Source: an uncultured Clostridia bacterium (GTDB taxonomy: Bacteria; Bacillota; Clostridia; TANB77; CAG-508). Taken from it: a stretch of 64,000 nucleotides of DNA. The notes beneath the pieces are model-generated. The model made no database searches and was not told the origin of the DNA. It saw only the letters and a list, made by a program, of their open reading frames with translations. The position numbers and the translations under genes are program-made. Below, piece by piece: positions 1 to 8,396 of the stretch. The stretch spans positions 1 to 64,000 of the forward strand of contig CAKOVH010000001.1 of NCBI GenBank assembly GCA_934121885.1. The letters run 5' to 3'. The first letter of the stretch is position 1; each line of letters opens with the position of its first letter.

Positions 1-109
1 CGTTTTTTTATTTTGGTAGTTAAATACTACCGCTTTATTGGTTTCTCAAAGTTTATTGTTTACTTTTCAATGTACTTTATGTTTCCTCTGTTTGCTGAGG
101 ACGATTTTT

Positions 110-139
110 ATTTTAGCATATTTTATATCTTAATGTCAA
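110..139 (-). promoter_or_regulatory. Sigma-A promoter reading out of the left edge
   Basis: On the minus strand there is a perfect -35 TTGACA (139-134), an 18-base spacer and a -10 TAAAAT (115-110). The transcript would run toward position 1. Its leader holds a CCTC/GAGG hairpin and a GGTAGT/ACTACC hairpin near 20-40. The gene it drives lies outside the window. Stable-RNA operon leaders can look like this, but that is only a guess. Confidence 0.6.
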
Positions 140-212
140 TACATTTTTTAAAAATATTTTTAAAATTTTTAAGATATTTTTTTATGCCATTTATTACTCT
201 TTTAGAGTAATA

Positions 213-238
213 AAAACAGCCTCGTCAGAAGCTGTTTT
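213..238 (-). terminator. Rho-independent terminator
   Basis: AAAACAGC (213-220) pairs with GCTGTTTT (231-238), with T-runs on both sides. It lies downstream of the minus-strand gene ending at 288 and probably ends that transcript. The stretch 1-212 holds the outward promoter and no gene I can support. Confidence 0.7.
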
Positions 239-287
239 ATATATTACCATTTTTAAATTTTAAAGTCAATACTTTTTTTGAATTTTT

Positions 288-2099
288 TTAAACTTTTTTC
301 GTTTTGACAGTAACCTGTTTAGAAATATCATCTTTGTTGCTTTCGTTTCTACTTTTTATTGCTGTAAGTAATACTTTTACTGTTGAGCCTTTTTGAATAC
401 CCTCATATGAATCATACACCGAATTATAAGCCTTAATCAATTCATTTTCACTCGAGATATTTGATTCTATAGATTGGTTATAAGTATTCATACTCATTCC
501 TAGTGCAATTATTATTGTAGGTATATCTATATTAATTGCATTTGTATTTGCAATCGTTAACAAACTTGAAGCAAATATTTCTACCATATTATTAGAACTT
601 AAACTTGTATTGTTTATAGCATTCTGATTTACATTAAAGTTTATTCCTAATTGTTCAAGTTTATTTGGAATTAGAGTCATTGCTTTACTTCCAACATTTT
701 GTAAAAATGGTACTAACTGTTCTTTTGTGTAATTATTTACAATTACAGTATTTGAGTTTTTAAGTTCTATTATCTCTTCAATTTGTGAAGAAACTTTAAT
801 GCTCTGATCGTATGATGATTCTATAGTATTAGTGTTTGCTCCATTGTCAGATGTTGTAATTGACACGATAGAACTATTATTAATATTTCCGTTAATATTC
901 TTTCCTAAACTTGTATTTATTACAATTTTTTGTGTCATATCATTTGTATTTGGATTAATTACAAATTTTTGTACTGTCTCTGCTTCAGTAGACACTTTTT
1001 CTATTGAAATCTGCATTGTCGATTTTGTTATATCAGTTTCTGTTTCTCCATTAGTTATATTAGATAGTGATGTACTTCCAGTTTGCTCTATAGTAGCAAT
1101 CACTTTTTTATTCTTTTCTTGGCCTAATTTATCAATACATATTTTAGTAGTATCATAAAATTCTATTAGAGTTCTTATAGTTGTACCTTTATATTCATAT
1201 ATTGTAACTTTTATATTTTCTTCTTCTAGTTCCGTTTGTTCTAATTTTGTAATTATATTATTAATTAATTCCACATATTGATTTTTTTCTATTTTATTAT
1301 CTGTAGAATAAGTTCCAGCTATTCTATTTATAATTCCATATATAGTATCATCCTCTTTTAACGTATTTAAGCATTCATTTGCAATACTTTTTAAAGTATT
1401 ATTATCTATTGATACTGTATATGCATTTGTAGTATAATCCACTCCATCTACCGATATTTGATTTTTGCTTGATTTTGTATACTTGTTTTTACTAATATTC
1501 TTTATTATTATAGGAAAATATTTATTTTGTATATATTTAATCTCATCATCTGTTATTTTTAAATTTTCCAATCCCTCTATATTAATCGTATCTGGTATAT
1601 TTTTAATATTTTCTTCTGACACTCCCATATTTCTTGCAAATGTTTTTAAATTATTATTACGAATACCTATATAATTTGCCAAAACATCCTCATACTTTAT
1701 AGCATATACATCTGTACTATTAATATATGATAATTTTATTAAATCACTTTCACCATTTTTTAGTACAATCTCAGAATATGTTCTGTTATCAGTACTATTA
1801 TGTCTAGAAGATGTTACTGCAGTTATAGTTTGATTATTTGCTCCTTCTTGTATATCTATATTAAGTTCTCCATTTGAAATATAACTATTTTCCTGTTTAA
1901 ACCTTCTTTGTTCATCTGCCGCTTCATTTTTTAATATTGATAGTAATTCCTCATTTTGTGAGAAATATTTAGCAAATAATTCATCATAACTTTTAAACGA
2001 ATCAGTAACAACATACATAACAGCAATCGTTACAACTACTGCTATTAATATCAATATTATGGTTGGAATAACTACAATTAATATTTTTTTCTTGTTCAT
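288..2099 (-). CDS. Membrane-anchored extracellular protein, unknown function
   Basis: This is a 603-residue protein I do not recognise with confidence. Residues 1-4 are basic (MNKKK), followed by one hydrophobic helix (about 5-31), so it is probably anchored by its N-terminus with the rest outside the cell. The remainder is rich in Asn, Thr, Ser and Ile, low in Cys, and looks like beta-rich secreted protein rather than an enzyme. I see no catalytic motif. It lies 27 bases downstream of rlmB on the same strand and may share its transcript. Large N/T/S-rich single-pass proteins of unknown role are common in uncultured gut Clostridia. It contains no CGG codon. Confidence 0.8.
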   Translation of the reverse strand: MNKKKILIVVIPTIILILIAVVVTIAVMYVVTDSFKSYDELFAKYFSQNEELLSILKNEAADEQRRFKQENSYISNGELNIDIQEGANNQTITAVTSSRHNSTDNRTYSEIVLKNGESDLIKLSYINSTDVYAIKYEDVLANYIGIRNNNLKTFARNMGVSEENIKNIPDTINIEGLENLKITDDEIKYIQNKYFPIIIKNISKNKYTKSSKNQISVDGVDYTTNAYTVSIDNNTLKSIANECLNTLKEDDTIYGIINRIAGTYSTDNKIEKNQYVELINNIITKLEQTELEEENIKVTIYEYKGTTIRTLIEFYDTTKICIDKLGQEKNKKVIATIEQTGSTSLSNITNGETETDITKSTMQISIEKVSTEAETVQKFVINPNTNDMTQKIVINTSLGKNINGNINNSSIVSITTSDNGANTNTIESSYDQSIKVSSQIEEIIELKNSNTVIVNNYTKEQLVPFLQNVGSKAMTLIPNKLEQLGINFNVNQNAINNTSLSSNNMVEIFASSLLTIANTNAINIDIPTIIIALGMSMNTYNQSIESNISSENELIKAYNSVYDSYEGIQKGSTVKVLLTAIKSRNESNKDDISKQVTVKTKKV

Positions 2100-2126
2100 T
2101 TTATACCTCTTTCTTATGTTTATTTT

Positions 2127-2885
2127 TTATATACGTTGTTTTACAACTTCATACATAACTATTCCTGCAGATACAGCTGCATTTAATGATGTTATTTTTC
2201 CTTTCATTGGAATTTTAACTAAAAAATCACAATTTTCTTTTACTAGACGGCTCATTCCAAATCCTTCGCTTCCAATAACAATTGCAACAGCACCTTTATA
2301 ATCTTCATCATAATAGTATTTGTTTGTATTCATATCTGTTCCATATATCCATACACCATTATCTTTAAGTAGTTTTATTGTATCATTAATATTATTTACT
2401 CTTGCAATTTTCATATGTTCAACAGCTCCAGCTGATACTTTATTTACTGTACTATTTACGCTTGCGGCTCTTCTTTTTGGAATAATTATACCATGAACAC
2501 CAGCTGTTTCTGCCGTTCTTATAATAGATCCCAAATTATGAGGATCCTCTATACCATCTAAAACTAAAATAAAAGGATTTTCATTTTTATTTTTTGTTTC
2601 TTCTAATATGTCCTCAACTTCGCAATAATCAAAAGGTGGCACAATAGCAATTACACCTTGATTATTTTCTGTTTGAGACATTTGGCTTAATTTTTGTTTT
2701 GAAATTTCTGTTACAATTATTTTTCTTTCCTTTGCCATAGCAATTATTTTATTAATTGAGCCATGTCTTTCTCCTTCTAAAACAAATATCTTATTAATAT
2801 CTCTTCCAGATTCTAATAATTCTATAACAGAATTTCTTCCTTCTACTTGGTCATCAAATTGTTTGCTTTCTTTATTATCTTTCAT
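2127..2885 (-). CDS. rlmB: 23S rRNA (guanosine-2'-O)-methyltransferase RlmB
   Basis: This SpoU/TrmH-family methyltransferase of 252 residues is expected to modify a guanosine in 23S rRNA with S-adenosylmethionine. The N-terminal substrate-binding domain (about 15-95, starting GRNSVIELLESG) precedes the trefoil-knot catalytic domain. Family motifs are visible: LDGIEDPHNLGSIIRTAE (motif 1, with the catalytic Asn/Arg), IVIGSEGFGM (motif 2) and IPMKGKITSLNAAVSAGI (motif 3). Length is normal for the family. It follows lepA by 11 bases, so the two are probably co-transcribed. An extra 17 residues precede the usual start, which is common in Clostridia. Confidence 0.95.
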   Translation of the reverse strand: MKDNKESKQFDDQVEGRNSVIELLESGRDINKIFVLEGERHGSINKIIAMAKERKIIVTEISKQKLSQMSQTENNQGVIAIVPPFDYCEVEDILEETKNKNENPFILVLDGIEDPHNLGSIIRTAETAGVHGIIIPKRRAASVNSTVNKVSAGAVEHMKIARVNNINDTIKLLKDNGVWIYGTDMNTNKYYYDEDYKGAVAIVIGSEGFGMSRLVKENCDFLVKIPMKGKITSLNAAVSAGIVMYEVVKQRI

Positions 2886-2896
2886 AATTTCTCCTT

Positions 2897-4711
2897 TTAT
2901 TTATCATCTAATTTTAAAACGCTTAAAAATGCTTCTTGTGGTATTTCAACATTTCCAATTTCTCTCATCTTCTTTTTACCACGTTTTTGCTTTTCTAGTA
3001 GTTTTTTCTTTCTTGTAATATCTCCACCATAACATTTTGCAAGTACATCTTTTCTCATAGCAGAGATTGTTTCTCTTGCAATAACCTTTCCGCCAATCAC
3101 AGCCTGAATAGGAATAATGAATAATTGTCTTGGAATAACCTCTTTTAGTTTTTCCACCATTTTCTTTCCTCTATCATAGCTGTTATCTCTGTGAACTATA
3201 AATGATAAAGCATCTACCCCTTCTCCATTAATCCAAATATCAAGTTTTACTAAATCTGACCTTTTGTATTCTTTAAATTCATAGTCAAATGAAGCATAAC
3301 CTTTTGTTTTTGATTTTAATTGATCAAAAAAGTCATAAATAATTTCATTTAAAGGTAGTTCATATATTAATGTAACTCTATTTTCATCAAGATATTTCAT
3401 ATCAACATAACTTCCACGTCTGTTTTGGCATATTTCCATAATATTTCCAACGTAATCTTTTGGCGTTAATATTTCTGCACTTACCATTGGTTCTTCTATA
3501 TATGATATTTCTGTTTGTGGTGGAAGGTCTGACGGATTGTATAGTTCTATCATTTCGCCATCTGTTTTATGAACCCTATAAATAACTGATGGTGATGTTG
3601 TAATTAAGCTTAAATCAAACTCTCTGTCTAATCTTTCCTCTATAATTTCAAGATGAAGTAATCCTAAAAATCCACATCTAAAGCCAAAGCCTAAAGCTCC
3701 TGAGGTTTCTGGTTCATACTCTAAAGCTGCATCATTTAATTGCAATTTTTCAAGTGCCACTTTTAAGTTTTCGTAATCGCTACCATCCATTGGATAAATT
3801 CCGCAGTATACCATAGGATTTACCTTTTTATATCCTGGCAATGGTTCTAAAGCTTTGTTATCTTTTAGGGTAATAGTATCACCAACACGAATATCAGATA
3901 AACTCTTTATGCTTGCTGCAATATATCCAACTTCCCCTGCAAATAATTTATCGCATGGTTCATAACTTCCTGGTTCAAAATGTCCGACCTCTGCTACAGT
4001 AAAGGCTTTTCCATTAGACATTAACATTATTTCGTCTCCAACCTTTACTGTTCCGTCTTTTACTCTAACATATGCAATAGCACCTTTATATTCGTTATAA
4101 ATAGAATCAAATATTAAGCACTTTAGTGGAGCATTTTCATCTCCAGTTGGTGCTGGTAAATCTGTTACTATTCTTTCTAATACCTCGTCTACATTAAGAC
4201 CTGTTTTAGCTGAAATACATGGTGCATCTTGTGCTGGTATACCAATAATATCTTCAATTTCTTTTTTTACTTCATCTGGTCTTGCATTAGGTAAATCTAC
4301 TTTATTAATAACTGGCAAAATTTCCAAATTATTATCTATTGCTAAATATACATTTGCAAGTGTTTGTGCCTCAACACCTTGACTACTATCTACCACTAAT
4401 ATTGCGCCATCACAGGCTGCTAAACTTCTTGATACTTCATAGTTAAAGTCTACATGTCCTGGAGTATCAATTAAATTTAGTTCATATTCATGTCCATCTT
4501 TTGCTGTATATTTCATACGTACAGCTTGGGATTTTATTGTAATTCCTCTTTCACGTTCTATGTCCATATTATCTAACACTTGGCTTTCCATTTCGCGTTC
4601 TGTAAGAACACCTGTCATTTCAATTAATCTATCTGCAAGTGTTGACTTTCCGTGATCTATATGTGCAATAATACTAAAATTTCTTATATATTTCTTTTTA
4701 TCTTCTTGCAT
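2897..4711 (-). CDS. lepA: Elongation factor 4 (LepA), ribosomal back-translocase GTPase
   Basis: LepA binds ribosomes and helps them recover from stalled or mis-translocated states. The 604-residue length matches the family. GTPase motifs are clear: AHIDHGKST (G1), DTPGH (G3) and NKVDLPNA (G4). Domains II, III and V follow, then the LepA-specific C-terminal domain (ending with [10 protein letters not shown]). The start is set by an AGGAGG ribosome site and a perfect promoter just upstream. Its first 190 bases have been copied twice into the neighbouring LRV region as broken fragments. There is no in-frame CGG in its 604 codons. Confidence 0.98.
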   Translation of the reverse strand: MQEDKKKYIRNFSIIAHIDHGKSTLADRLIEMTGVLTEREMESQVLDNMDIERERGITIKSQAVRMKYTAKDGHEYELNLIDTPGHVDFNYEVSRSLAACDGAILVVDSSQGVEAQTLANVYLAIDNNLEILPVINKVDLPNARPDEVKKEIEDIIGIPAQDAPCISAKTGLNVDEVLERIVTDLPAPTGDENAPLKCLIFDSIYNEYKGAIAYVRVKDGTVKVGDEIMLMSNGKAFTVAEVGHFEPGSYEPCDKLFAGEVGYIAASIKSLSDIRVGDTITLKDNKALEPLPGYKKVNPMVYCGIYPMDGSDYENLKVALEKLQLNDAALEYEPETSGALGFGFRCGFLGLLHLEIIEERLDREFDLSLITTSPSVIYRVHKTDGEMIELYNPSDLPPQTEISYIEEPMVSAEILTPKDYVGNIMEICQNRRGSYVDMKYLDENRVTLIYELPLNEIIYDFFDQLKSKTKGYASFDYEFKEYKRSDLVKLDIWINGEGVDALSFIVHRDNSYDRGKKMVEKLKEVIPRQLFIIPIQAVIGGKVIARETISAMRKDVLAKCYGGDITRKKKLLEKQKRGKKKMREIGNVEIPQEAFLSVLKLDDK

Positions 4712-4741
4712 ATTTCCTCCTGTTTATTTTTTACTTGTATA

Positions 4742-4770
4742 ATTATATTTATCTTTCAATTTATTGTCAA
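4742..4770 (-). promoter_or_regulatory. lepA promoter, perfect sigma-A consensus
   Basis: TTGACA (4770-4765), a 17-base spacer and TATAAT (4747-4742) lie about 30 bases upstream of the lepA start codon. The AGGAGG ribosome site follows. Confidence 0.85.
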
Positions 4771-4782
4771 TAACAAAAAGTT

Positions 4783-4807
4783 AAAGGAGGGAAAATTTCC
4801 CTCCTTT
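4783..4807 (-). terminator. Terminator after the first LRV gene (repeat copy 1)
   Basis: AAAGGAGGGAAA pairs with TTTCCCTCCTTT, a near-perfect palindrome followed by AACTTTTTG on the minus strand. The same hairpin recurs at 5772-5796 and 6916-6940, which marks the duplication units. Confidence 0.75.
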
Positions 4808-4832
4808 AGTTTCGTTCACCTCAAAAGTTAAT
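4807..4832. repeat. 26-base direct repeat, 4 copies
   Basis: The block starting TAGTTTCGTTCACCTCAAAA occurs at 4807-4832, 5796-5821, 5964-5989 and 6940-6965, each time just downstream of an LRV reading frame. It marks the endpoints of the tandem duplications, and the spacing suggests unequal recombination between copies. Confidence 0.85.
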
Positions 4833-4834
4833 CG

Positions 4835-5533
4835 TTATTCTGGAAAACTTGGATTATCCCTTGCAGCTTTCTGTACATTCCATTCATCTTCGTCTTTTGA
4901 CAGTTCCGTTAAGACTGCAGGTGGTGTTCTTGGATTTCTCGCCACTTCATAACGCACATGCCAATCTTTGTCCTTTGACAGTTCCGTTAAGACTGCAGGT
5001 GGTGTTCCTGGATTTCCCGCCACAGCACAACGCACACGCCACTCTTTGTCCTTTGACAGTTCCGTTAAGACTGCAGGTGGTGTTTTAAGTTCTCCCCCCA
5101 CAGCATAACGTACCTCTAAACTTTCATCTTTTGACAATTCCGTCAGGGCTTTTTCTGGTATTCTAGAATATCTCATCACAGCCAGACGCACTTCCTCATT
5201 TTTGTCTTTTGACTGTTCCATTAAGACTGCAGGTGGTGTTTTTGAATTCATCGCCACAGCACGACGCACTCTATAACTTTCATCTTTTGACAGTTCCGTT
5301 AAGACTGCAGATGTTGTTCTTGGATTTCCCGCCACAGCACGACGCACTTCCTCATCTTTGTCTTTTGACTGTTCTGTTAAGAATGCAACAAGTATTCTTG
5401 AAGTTTCAACTTCAACGCAACCTGCTTCATTTTCTTCGACTGTTGACATTTCTGTTAATGCTTTAATTGCACTAATTCGTGCGTCTGCTGATATTTTTCT
5501 TAAAAGCCGTAAAATTCCTGAGTTCTCCATCAT
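4835..5533 (-). CDS. Leucine-rich repeat variant (LRV) repeat protein, copy 1
   Basis: This 232-residue protein is built from tandem units of about 24 residues of the pattern DxxWxVRxAVAGNPxTPPAVLTELSKD, which is the LRV alpha-solenoid fold known as a protein-protein interaction scaffold. No catalytic domain or signal peptide is present, so it is probably cytosolic. The start follows AAGGAGG and begins MMENSG. Codon 9 is CGG (5509-5507). If CGG causes the +1 shift inferred for other genes here, translation would end two codons later (GGC TTT TAA), so full-length product needs in-frame decoding. Copies 2 and 3 share this CGG. The function is unknown. Confidence 0.75.
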   Translation of the reverse strand: MMENSGILRLLRKISADARISAIKALTEMSTVEENEAGCVEVETSRILVAFLTEQSKDKDEEVRRAVAGNPRTTSAVLTELSKDESYRVRRAVAMNSKTPPAVLMEQSKDKNEEVRLAVMRYSRIPEKALTELSKDESLEVRYAVGGELKTPPAVLTELSKDKEWRVRCAVAGNPGTPPAVLTELSKDKDWHVRYEVARNPRTPPAVLTELSKDEDEWNVQKAARDNPSFPE

Positions 5534-5594
5534 TTTTCCTCCTTAATAATCATTAGGTTGATGTTATAATGTTTCCATTTAGGAAATCGAACAC

Positions 5595-5623
5595 ATTATA
5601 TATCATTCTTTGTATTATGTCAA
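5595..5623 (-). promoter_or_regulatory. Promoter of LRV copy 1
   Basis: TTGACA (5623-5618), a 17-base spacer and TATAAT (5600-5595) match the sigma-A consensus exactly. The leader that follows contains a short TTTCC/GGAAA hairpin that is also present upstream of the other two LRV genes. Confidence 0.8.
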
Positions 5624-5635
5624 GTATGTATATTT

Positions 5636-5715
5636 CATACGTACAACTTAGAACTTATTGTAGCACTTCTTTCACCTTCTATATCCATACTGTCTAAGAC
5701 TTTATCTTCTTGCAT
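5636..5715 (-). pseudogene. lepA 5' fragment with internal deletion
   Basis: About 65 bases (5637-5701) resemble lepA around 4513-4577. They join directly to sequence matching the lepA start (about 4698-4711, ending at an ATG at 5715), so some 120 bases are missing between. It is far too short to encode a GTPase and is a leftover of the tandem duplication that created the LRV copies. Confidence 0.7.
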
Positions 5716-5771
5716 ATTTACTCAAGCTTATTTATGTACTAGTTTTAATTTATTGCTATTACCCAAAAGTT

Positions 5772-5796
5772 AAAGGAGGGAAAATTTCCCTCCTTT
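5772..5796 (-). terminator. Duplicated terminator hairpin, copy 2
   Basis: Same AAAGGAGGGAAA/TTTCCCTCCTTT palindrome as at 4783-4807. It ends the LRV remnant at 5824-5963. Confidence 0.7.
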
Positions 5797-5823
5797 AGTT
5801 TCGTTCACCTCAAAAGTTAATCA

Positions 5824-5963
5824 TTATTTTGGAAAACTTGGATTAGCCATTGCAGCATCCTGCACTACCAGTGCTTCATCTTTTGACAGTTTCATTAATA
5901 TTTCTTTTGGTGTTTTAGGATTTCTCGCTACAAAATAACGCACATGCCAATCTTCGTCCATTA
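5824..5963 (-). pseudogene. C-terminal remnant of an LRV gene
   Basis: A 45-codon open frame encodes only the last LRV unit and the family C-terminus (ending NPSFPK). An ATG occurs by chance at 5963, directly beside a copy of the 26-base repeat. It has no promoter or ribosome site of its own and is most likely the stump of a fourth copy, cut by recombination between the direct repeats. Confidence 0.7.
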
Positions 5964-5986
5964 GTTTCGTTCACCTCAAAAGTTAA

Positions 5987-6526
5987 TTATTCTTTTTGAA
6001 AATTTGGATTAGCCTTTGCAGCCTCTTGCACTATCAGTACTTCATCTTTTGACAGTATTGTCAATACTTTTTTTGGTGTTCTAGGATTTCCTGCTACAAA
6101 ATAACGCACATGGCAATCTTCGTCTTTTGACAATTCTGTCAATACTTCCGCCGGTGTTTTTGGATTGTACACAACATTAGAACGCACCCAACTATCATCA
6201 TCTCTTGACAATTTTGTCAATACTTCTGCTGGTGTTCTTAGATTGCTCGCCACATTAGAACGCACCAAACTATCATCATCTCTTGACAATTCTGTCAATA
6301 CTTCTGCTGGTGTGGTGTCATTGCTTGCCACTTCTTTACGCACGTACTTCTCATCGTCTTTTGACAAATCTATCAAGACTAAAACAAGTATGTTCGAGAT
6401 TTTAACTCCCATACAATCCGCTTCGTTCTTTTCGACTTCTGACATTTCTGTTAATGTTTCAATTGCACTAATTCGTGCATCTGTTGGCATTTTCCTTAAA
6501 ATCCGTAAAAATAATGAAAGTTTCAT
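5987..6526 (-). CDS. Leucine-rich repeat variant (LRV) repeat protein, copy 2
   Basis: A 179-residue paralog of the neighbouring LRV genes with four to five solenoid units (pattern DDSxVRSNVASNxxTPAEVLTxLSRD). The N-terminal helix region (FLRILRKMPTDARISAIETL) matches the other copies. Its start follows an AGGAGG site. Codon 8 is CGG (6505-6503); a +1 shift there would give GGA TTT TAA, an immediate stop. An ATG at codon 13 just after that stop could in principle allow re-initiation. It is shorter than copies 1 and 3 because units were lost. Function unknown. Confidence 0.7.
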   Translation of the reverse strand: MKLSLFLRILRKMPTDARISAIETLTEMSEVEKNEADCMGVKISNILVLVLIDLSKDDEKYVRKEVASNDTTPAEVLTELSRDDDSLVRSNVASNLRTPAEVLTKLSRDDDSWVRSNVVYNPKTPAEVLTELSKDEDCHVRYFVAGNPRTPKKVLTILSKDEVLIVQEAAKANPNFQKE

Positions 6527-6590
6527 CGTGTTTCCTCCTTAATAATCATTAAGTTGAAGTTATAATGTTTCCGTTTAGAAAACTTATTGT

Positions 6591-6619
6591 ATTATATATC
6601 AATTTTTGAGTTATGTCAA
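6591..6619 (-). promoter_or_regulatory. Promoter of LRV copy 2
   Basis: TTGACA (6619-6614), a 17-base spacer and TATAAT (6596-6591), conserved with the promoters of copies 1 and 3. Confidence 0.8.
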
Positions 6620-6654
6620 CGTTTACTTGATTGCCAATTTTCCATAATACATAC

Positions 6655-6842
6655 AGCTTAAAATTTTATTGTAATTTTCTTTCACTCTCTATATCCATAT
6701 TATCTAACACTTGGCTTTCTATTTCATATTCTGTAAGGACATCTGTCATTTCAATTAATCTATCTGCAAGTGTTGACTTTCCATAATCTATATGTACAAT
6801 AATATTAAAATTTCTTATATATTTCTTTTTATCTTCTTGCAT
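6655..6842 (-). pseudogene. lepA 5' fragment, second copy
   Basis: About 185 bases correspond to the first 60 or so codons of lepA, starting at an ATG at 6842 preceded by a degraded ribosome site (AGAAGGAAATATG context). Many substitutions have accumulated and the frame does not continue into a GTPase. The copy of the lepA promoter upstream has lost its TTGACA box. It is a duplication relic. Confidence 0.8.
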
Positions 6843-6915
6843 ATTTCCTTCTGTTTATTTTTTTACTAATATAATTATATTTATCTTTTCAGTTCATGGC
6901 TAATAACAAAATGTT

Positions 6916-6940
6916 AAAGGAGGGAATTTTTCCCTCCTTT
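6916..6940 (-). terminator. Duplicated terminator hairpin, copy 3
   Basis: AAAGGAGGGAA pairs with TTCCCTCCTTT; it ends the third LRV gene on the minus strand. Confidence 0.7.
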
Positions 6941-6967
6941 AGTTTCGTTCACCTCAAAAGTTAATCG

Positions 6968-7744
6968 TTATTTTGGAAAACTCGGATTAGCCCTTGCAGC
7001 CTCCTGTACTAGCCAATCGCCATCTTTGGCCAATTTCTTTAAGATTTCTGCTGGTGTTTTTGGATTTTTCGCCACATAATAACGCACACCCCTATTTTTG
7101 TCCATTGACAATTCTGTTAAGCCTTCTGCTGGTGTTCTTAGATTGCTCGCCACATCATAACGCACCCGGCTATCTTTGTCTTTGGCTAGTTTCGTTAAGA
7201 TTTCTGCTGGTGTGGTGTCATTGCTCGCCACAGCACAACAACTCACAATATGATCTTTGTTCATCGCCAGTTTCTTTAAGATTTCTGCTGGTGTTTTAGG
7301 ATTTTTCGCCACAACACAACGCACCCAACTATCATCATCTCTTGACAATTCTGTCAATACTTCTGCTGGTGCTTTTGGATTGTACGCAACACTAGAACGC
7401 ACCAAACTATCATCATCTCTTGACAATTCTGTCAATACTTCTGCTGGTGTGGTGTCATTGCACGCCACAGCATGACGCACAGCACAATCATCGTCTCTTG
7501 ACAATTTTGTCAATATTTCTGCTGGTGTTTTTGGATTTTCCGCCACAACACAACGCACATTACGATCATCATCTCTTGCCAGTTCCTTTAAAACTTTGAC
7601 AAGTATATCAGAACTTCCTGACATTGTATAATCAGCTTCGTTCTTTTCGATTTTTGACATTTCTGTTAATGCTTCAATTGCACTAATTTGTGCATCTACT
7701 GGCATTTCCTTTAAAAACCGTAAAAATATTGAGTTTTCCATCAT
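6968..7744 (-). CDS. Leucine-rich repeat variant (LRV) repeat protein, copy 3
   Basis: The longest LRV paralog (258 residues), with about eight solenoid units of the form DDSWVRCVVAKNPKTPAEIL. It begins MMENSIFLRFL after AGGAGG. Two in-frame CGG codons are present: codon 9 (7720-7718), shared with the other copies, and one at 7168-7166 in a unit where sister units carry Leu, Trp, Asn or Ala at that place. A +1 shift at either would terminate soon after. Either CGG can be decoded in frame in this gene, or the gene is silent. Function unknown. Confidence 0.75.
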   Translation of the reverse strand: MMENSIFLRFLKEMPVDAQISAIEALTEMSKIEKNEADYTMSGSSDILVKVLKELARDDDRNVRCVVAENPKTPAEILTKLSRDDDCAVRHAVACNDTTPAEVLTELSRDDDSLVRSSVAYNPKAPAEVLTELSRDDDSWVRCVVAKNPKTPAEILKKLAMNKDHIVSCCAVASNDTTPAEILTKLAKDKDSRVRYDVASNLRTPAEGLTELSMDKNRGVRYYVAKNPKTPAEILKKLAKDGDWLVQEAARANPSFPK

Positions 7745-7804
7745 GTTTCCTCCTAATAATTATTAGTTCGAAGTTATATCGTCTCCATTTAGGAAACTTT
7801 TTAC

Positions 7805-7833
7805 ATTATATATCAATTATTGAATTATGTCAA
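7805..7833 (-). promoter_or_regulatory. Promoter of LRV copy 3
   Basis: TTGACA (7833-7828), a 17-base spacer and TATAAT (7810-7805). The leader downstream keeps the same short hairpin as the other copies. Confidence 0.8.
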
Positions 7834-7897
7834 TTGTTTACTTAATTACTAATTTTTAACTGTTTTCCCACAATAAACTCAATATATTTTAATTTTC

Positions 7898-7926
7898 TTT
7901 ACAAAGTTCTTAAATTGTTATAAAAT
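7898..7926 (+). promoter_or_regulatory. Promoter of tsaE-tsaB
   Basis: TTTACA (7898-7903), a 17-base spacer and TAAAAT (7921-7926), with the tsaE start 33 bases further on. Confidence 0.65.
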
Positions 7927-7958
7927 AGTATTCGTAAATTATTTATAAAGGTGATGTA

Positions 7959-8382
7959 ATGTATACATATATTTCTAAAAACGAACAGGATACCATTAAC
8001 TTTGCAAAAAATTTTGCAAGCAAATTACATAAGGGAAATATTATAGTTTTATCTGGTGAACTTCGGTTCAGGTAAAACTAAATTTGTTCAAGGTATCTTA
8101 GAATACTTTGGACTTGAAAATGAAATATCTAGCCCTACATTTACAATAGTAAATGAATATACAAATTCTGATATTAATATTTATCATTTTGATGTATATC
8201 GTTTAGCAGATGTAGATGAATTTTATGCTATGGGTGGAGAAGAATATTTTGAAAATGGTATTTGTCTTATTGAATGGGGCGAAATGATTGAATCTATATT
8301 GCCAAAACATTATACAAAAATTACATTTAAGAAAAATGATAAAAATGTAGATTACCGTGAATTATTAATTGATGAAAAATAA
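7959..8382 (+). CDS. tsaE: tRNA threonylcarbamoyladenosine ATPase TsaE, read through a +1 shift at CGG
   Basis: TsaE is the ATPase that powers the TsaB-TsaD complex making t6A37 in ANN-decoding tRNAs; it is usually essential. Frame 1 runs from ATG 7959 (MYTYISKNEQDT) through 35 codons to CGG at 8064-8066, then hits TAA. Skipping the C gives GGT TCA GGT AAA ACT, so the Walker A loop reads SGELGSGKT, and frame 2 continues to 8382 with SSPTFTIVNEY, FDVYRL and IEWGEM, all TsaE hallmarks. The total is about 140 residues, normal for the family. No in-frame start exists that would keep the P-loop in frame 2. tsaB follows after 14 bases. Confidence 0.92.
8064..8066 (+). other. CGG +1 recoding site in tsaE
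   Basis: Codons around it are GAA CTT CGG TTC in frame 0 and GAA CTT (C) GGT TCA after skipping one base. The recovered Gly is the first glycine of the GSGKT P-loop. Confidence 0.85.
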
Positions 8383-8396
8383 CTAAGATTGGAGTA

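Noticed and set aside
13..210. Plus-strand open frame of 65 codons at the left edge
   Set aside because: TTG start without a ribosome site, very AT-rich, and it overlaps a clear minus-strand promoter.
4835..7744. CRISPR-like array in the LRV region
   Set aside because: The repeats are in coding sequence with a protein-level period of about 24 codons, not short palindromic repeats with unique spacers.
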